Positions 6,340-7,714 of a DNA stretch of 7,714 bases are shown piece by piece (the stretch's first letter is position 1; each line of letters begins with the position of its first letter). A model generated the notes under the pieces. The model saw only the letters and a program-made list of their open reading frames with translations, was not told where the DNA came from and made no database searches. The DNA is from an uncultured Bacteroidales bacterium (GTDB lineage: Bacteria > Bacteroidota > Bacteroidia > Bacteroidales > Paludibacteraceae): assembly GCA_946619625.1 (NCBI GenBank), contig CAMOMF010000181.1, positions 1 through 7,714 on the forward strand, given 5' to 3'. The position numbers were made by a program, and so were the translations under genes.

Positions 6340-7714
6340 TTACTGTTGCGAATGAATCTTCTGTCCGGCGGCGTTGTAACGTGTTCCGTCAGGCATGAGG
6401 ATGTAGAACGTGCCGTCCAGGATACGTTTCTGCGGAGCGGAACCGTTGTCAGAAGGCGTGGTGTTCAGCGCATCGGGCAGACCGAAATAGGTGTCCATCG
6501 CTTGGAAACGGTCGGCATACCACTGCTTGATCAGTGCCACTTCGGCTGAGAGGTCGGTTACATACAGGGGCTTGCTGCTTTTCGCCTCGAAATGGTCCAC
6601 CATCCGCTGCCAGGCTCCGCTCTGCACGAAGAGGTTGGCGTACCGGTCGAGTTTGGCATTGACGGAGTCGGTAGAGAACGCTGAGACGCGCGCCTGTTTC
6701 CATCGGTTGCGGAGGATGGTTTTGTAGTCGGCATCGTTGATGACGGCAGAGATGGGATACAGTTGGTTGCTCTCCACTCCTGCCACCGCCCAGTCGGCGT
6801 AGTTGCCGTTGTAGTAACTGCCGTCGTAGGCTCCGCCAAGGCTGGTGTCGAGGTCCCATGGGGTGAGGATGAACTTGCGTTGTGCCGCTACCTGCGGGTC
6901 GGTGCTGTTGATGTCCGCCGCCATGTCCCTTACGGAGAGGAAATGGTTCTTGTTACCCCAATTGTCGGCGATGCAGAGTGCCATGACGTGCAGTTGGTAA
7001 TCAGCGAGATTCTCCAGATAGAAATATTTCTTCACGTAGTCGGCGGTGTTGCCGTTGAGGATGGCGTTTTGCAGTGGCGCCCAGACGGCGGCGGAGGCGT
7101 AGTTGTCGGGGTACGTCAGTTCCCATGCGTCATGCCATGCCACCACGCAGGCAGTGTAGTCATCGTTGTAGCACGGCTCGTTCTGGTTGGCAATATCCTG
7201 CGTGCCGCTCTTGTATAGTGCGCCGTGATAGGTGACCGTACTGCCACTGCCCTCTTCCACTTTGGAGAGTGCGAGCAGTTTGCGGTTGATGCGGTCGGAC
7301 AGGCAGTAAATACCATAATAGGTGTTGTTGATATATACCTCGACAAAACGCCCCTCGGTGCCGTTGCGCCCCTCGAAAGGTGAGGTATAGGGCAGGCGGG
7401 AAAAATCGTTCCATATGTCGAAAGCGACGCGGTTGCGCATGCAGATACGGTCAATGGCCATGGCATCGACGATGAACGACGAGCACGAGCGCATCCCCAG
7501 CAGGGCGGTGTCGGCTTCGGCGGAATAGTCGGCGGTGCGGATCTTCATGTTGAAAGAGGGTTTCATCAGGTACTGGCTGGCAGTGGCGCCTCGCGTCTTG
7601 AACTTGGCGGGGGGGGGGACCACCGAGCCGTCGGGGCCGGTGAGTTGCATCTTACCGTTGGTGGAACTTATGCCCGCAGTCAACGAGCCGTTCATGGTGG
7701 CGGGCGGCACGGGA
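6340..7714 (-). CDS. CotH-family (CotH kinase-like) secreted protein, 5' end beyond window
   Basis: About 457 codons of a protein whose start lies off the right edge; GTG at 7708-7710 is internal, since conserved CotH sequence already runs from there. Numbering from 7710: FKTRGATASQYLMKPSFNMK (37-56), LLGMRSCSSFIVDAMAID (70-87), MRNRVAFDIWNDF (91-103), VEVYINNTYYGIYCLSDRI (123-141), ADNWGNKNHF (248-257) and ILTPWDLDTSLGG (281-293) follow the order seen in CotH proteins. The acidic pair Asp286/Asp288 fits the metal-binding end of the kinase-like fold, by family knowledge. Spore CotH phosphorylates coat protein; in Bacteroidota the targets are unknown, so kinase activity here is inference. The C-terminus (429-451), with DGTFYILMPDGTRYNAAGQK, resembles short tails common on Bacteroidales secreted proteins. 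It ends with TAA two bases before the GH28 ATG, implying an operon. A C10 tract lies at 7609-7618. Confidence 0.9.
   Translation of the reverse strand, partial: PVPPATMNGSLTAGISSTNGKMQLTGPDGSVVPPPAKFKTRGATASQYLMKPSFNMKIRTADYSAEADTALLGMRSCSSFIVDAMAIDRICMRNRVAFDIWNDFSRLPYTSPFEGRNGTEGRFVEVYINNTYYGIYCLSDRINRKLLALSKVEEGSGSTVTYHGALYKSGTQDIANQNEPCYNDDYTACVVAWHDAWELTYPDNYASAAVWAPLQNAILNGNTADYVKKYFYLENLADYQLHVMALCIADNWGNKNHFLSVRDMAADINSTDPQVAAQRKFILTPWDLDTSLGGAYDGSYYNGNYADWAVAGVESNQLYPISAVINDADYKTILRNRWKQARVSAFSTDSVNAKLDRYANLFVQSGAWQRMVDHFEAKSSKPLYVTDLSAEVALIKQWYADRFQAMDTYFGLPDALNTTPSDNGSAPQKRILDGTFYILMPDGTRYNAAGQKIHSQQ
7609..7618. repeat. Ten-base G/C homopolymer inside the CotH coding region
   Basis: The plus strand has ten G in a row, read as C10 on the coding strand (GTC CCC CCC CCC GCC, Val-Pro-Pro-Pro-Ala). 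Ten keeps the CotH frame open on both sides. Loss of one C would bring TGA at 7566-7568, gain of one would bring TGA at 7451-7453. The tract could slip in replication, or be prone to sequencing error. No other mononucleotide run of G or C this long is seen in the window. Confidence 0.85.

Noticed and set aside
6449..7466. Overlapping frames in the CotH gene, such as 6763-7218 plus and 7116-7466 minus
   Set aside because: The CotH frame shows the family motifs in order across the whole stretch; these have none.
7708..7710. GTG as the start of the CotH gene
   Set aside because: Conserved CotH sequence begins almost at once, there is no signal peptide, and the frame stays open to the window edge, so the true start lies further right.

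Overview
The window looks like chromosome of a Bacteroidota organism, probably a gut or oral Bacteroidales with a moderately high G+C content. Three things point there: a large sprA-type gene (the outer-membrane translocon of the type IX secretion system, found only in this phylum), a Bacteroidota-type promoter (TTG, 20-nt spacer, TAACTTTG), and a CotH-like secreted protein with the short 'DGxxYxL..DGxxYNxxGQ' tail common in Bacteroidales extracellular proteins. The genus cannot be named from the sequence. All three genes are on the minus strand, so the window reads right to left.

Right part (7714 to 6340): the C-terminal part of a CotH-family protein whose start lies beyond the right edge. 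A run of ten C residues (coding strand) lies inside its conserved region. Two bases after its stop begins a complete secreted GH28 glycosidase (6337 to 5048) with the family's catalytic residues. The tight spacing argues for one operon, most likely for handling pectin-type polysaccharide outside the cytoplasm.

Middle (5047 to about 4706): a non-coding stretch of about 340 bases. Its right half has two imperfect 24-bp direct repeats and two adjacent palindromes. Its left half has an A/T-rich sprA promoter and a leader with several possible hairpins, two of them mutually exclusive.

Left part (4660 to 1): about 1,553 codons of sprA, open to the left edge; the C-terminal third or so is missing. 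The first ATG gives a signal peptide without a basic n-region. Fifteen codons upstream in frame, an ACG codon would give a much more typical one, so the start deserves attention.

I found no tRNA, rRNA, CRISPR array, transposase or integrase. The long plus-strand open frames across 14-4486 are antisense shadows of sprA. The strongest leads are the sprA start and leader, the C10 tract in the CotH gene, and the CotH-GH28 pairing. None amounts to a demonstrated new system.
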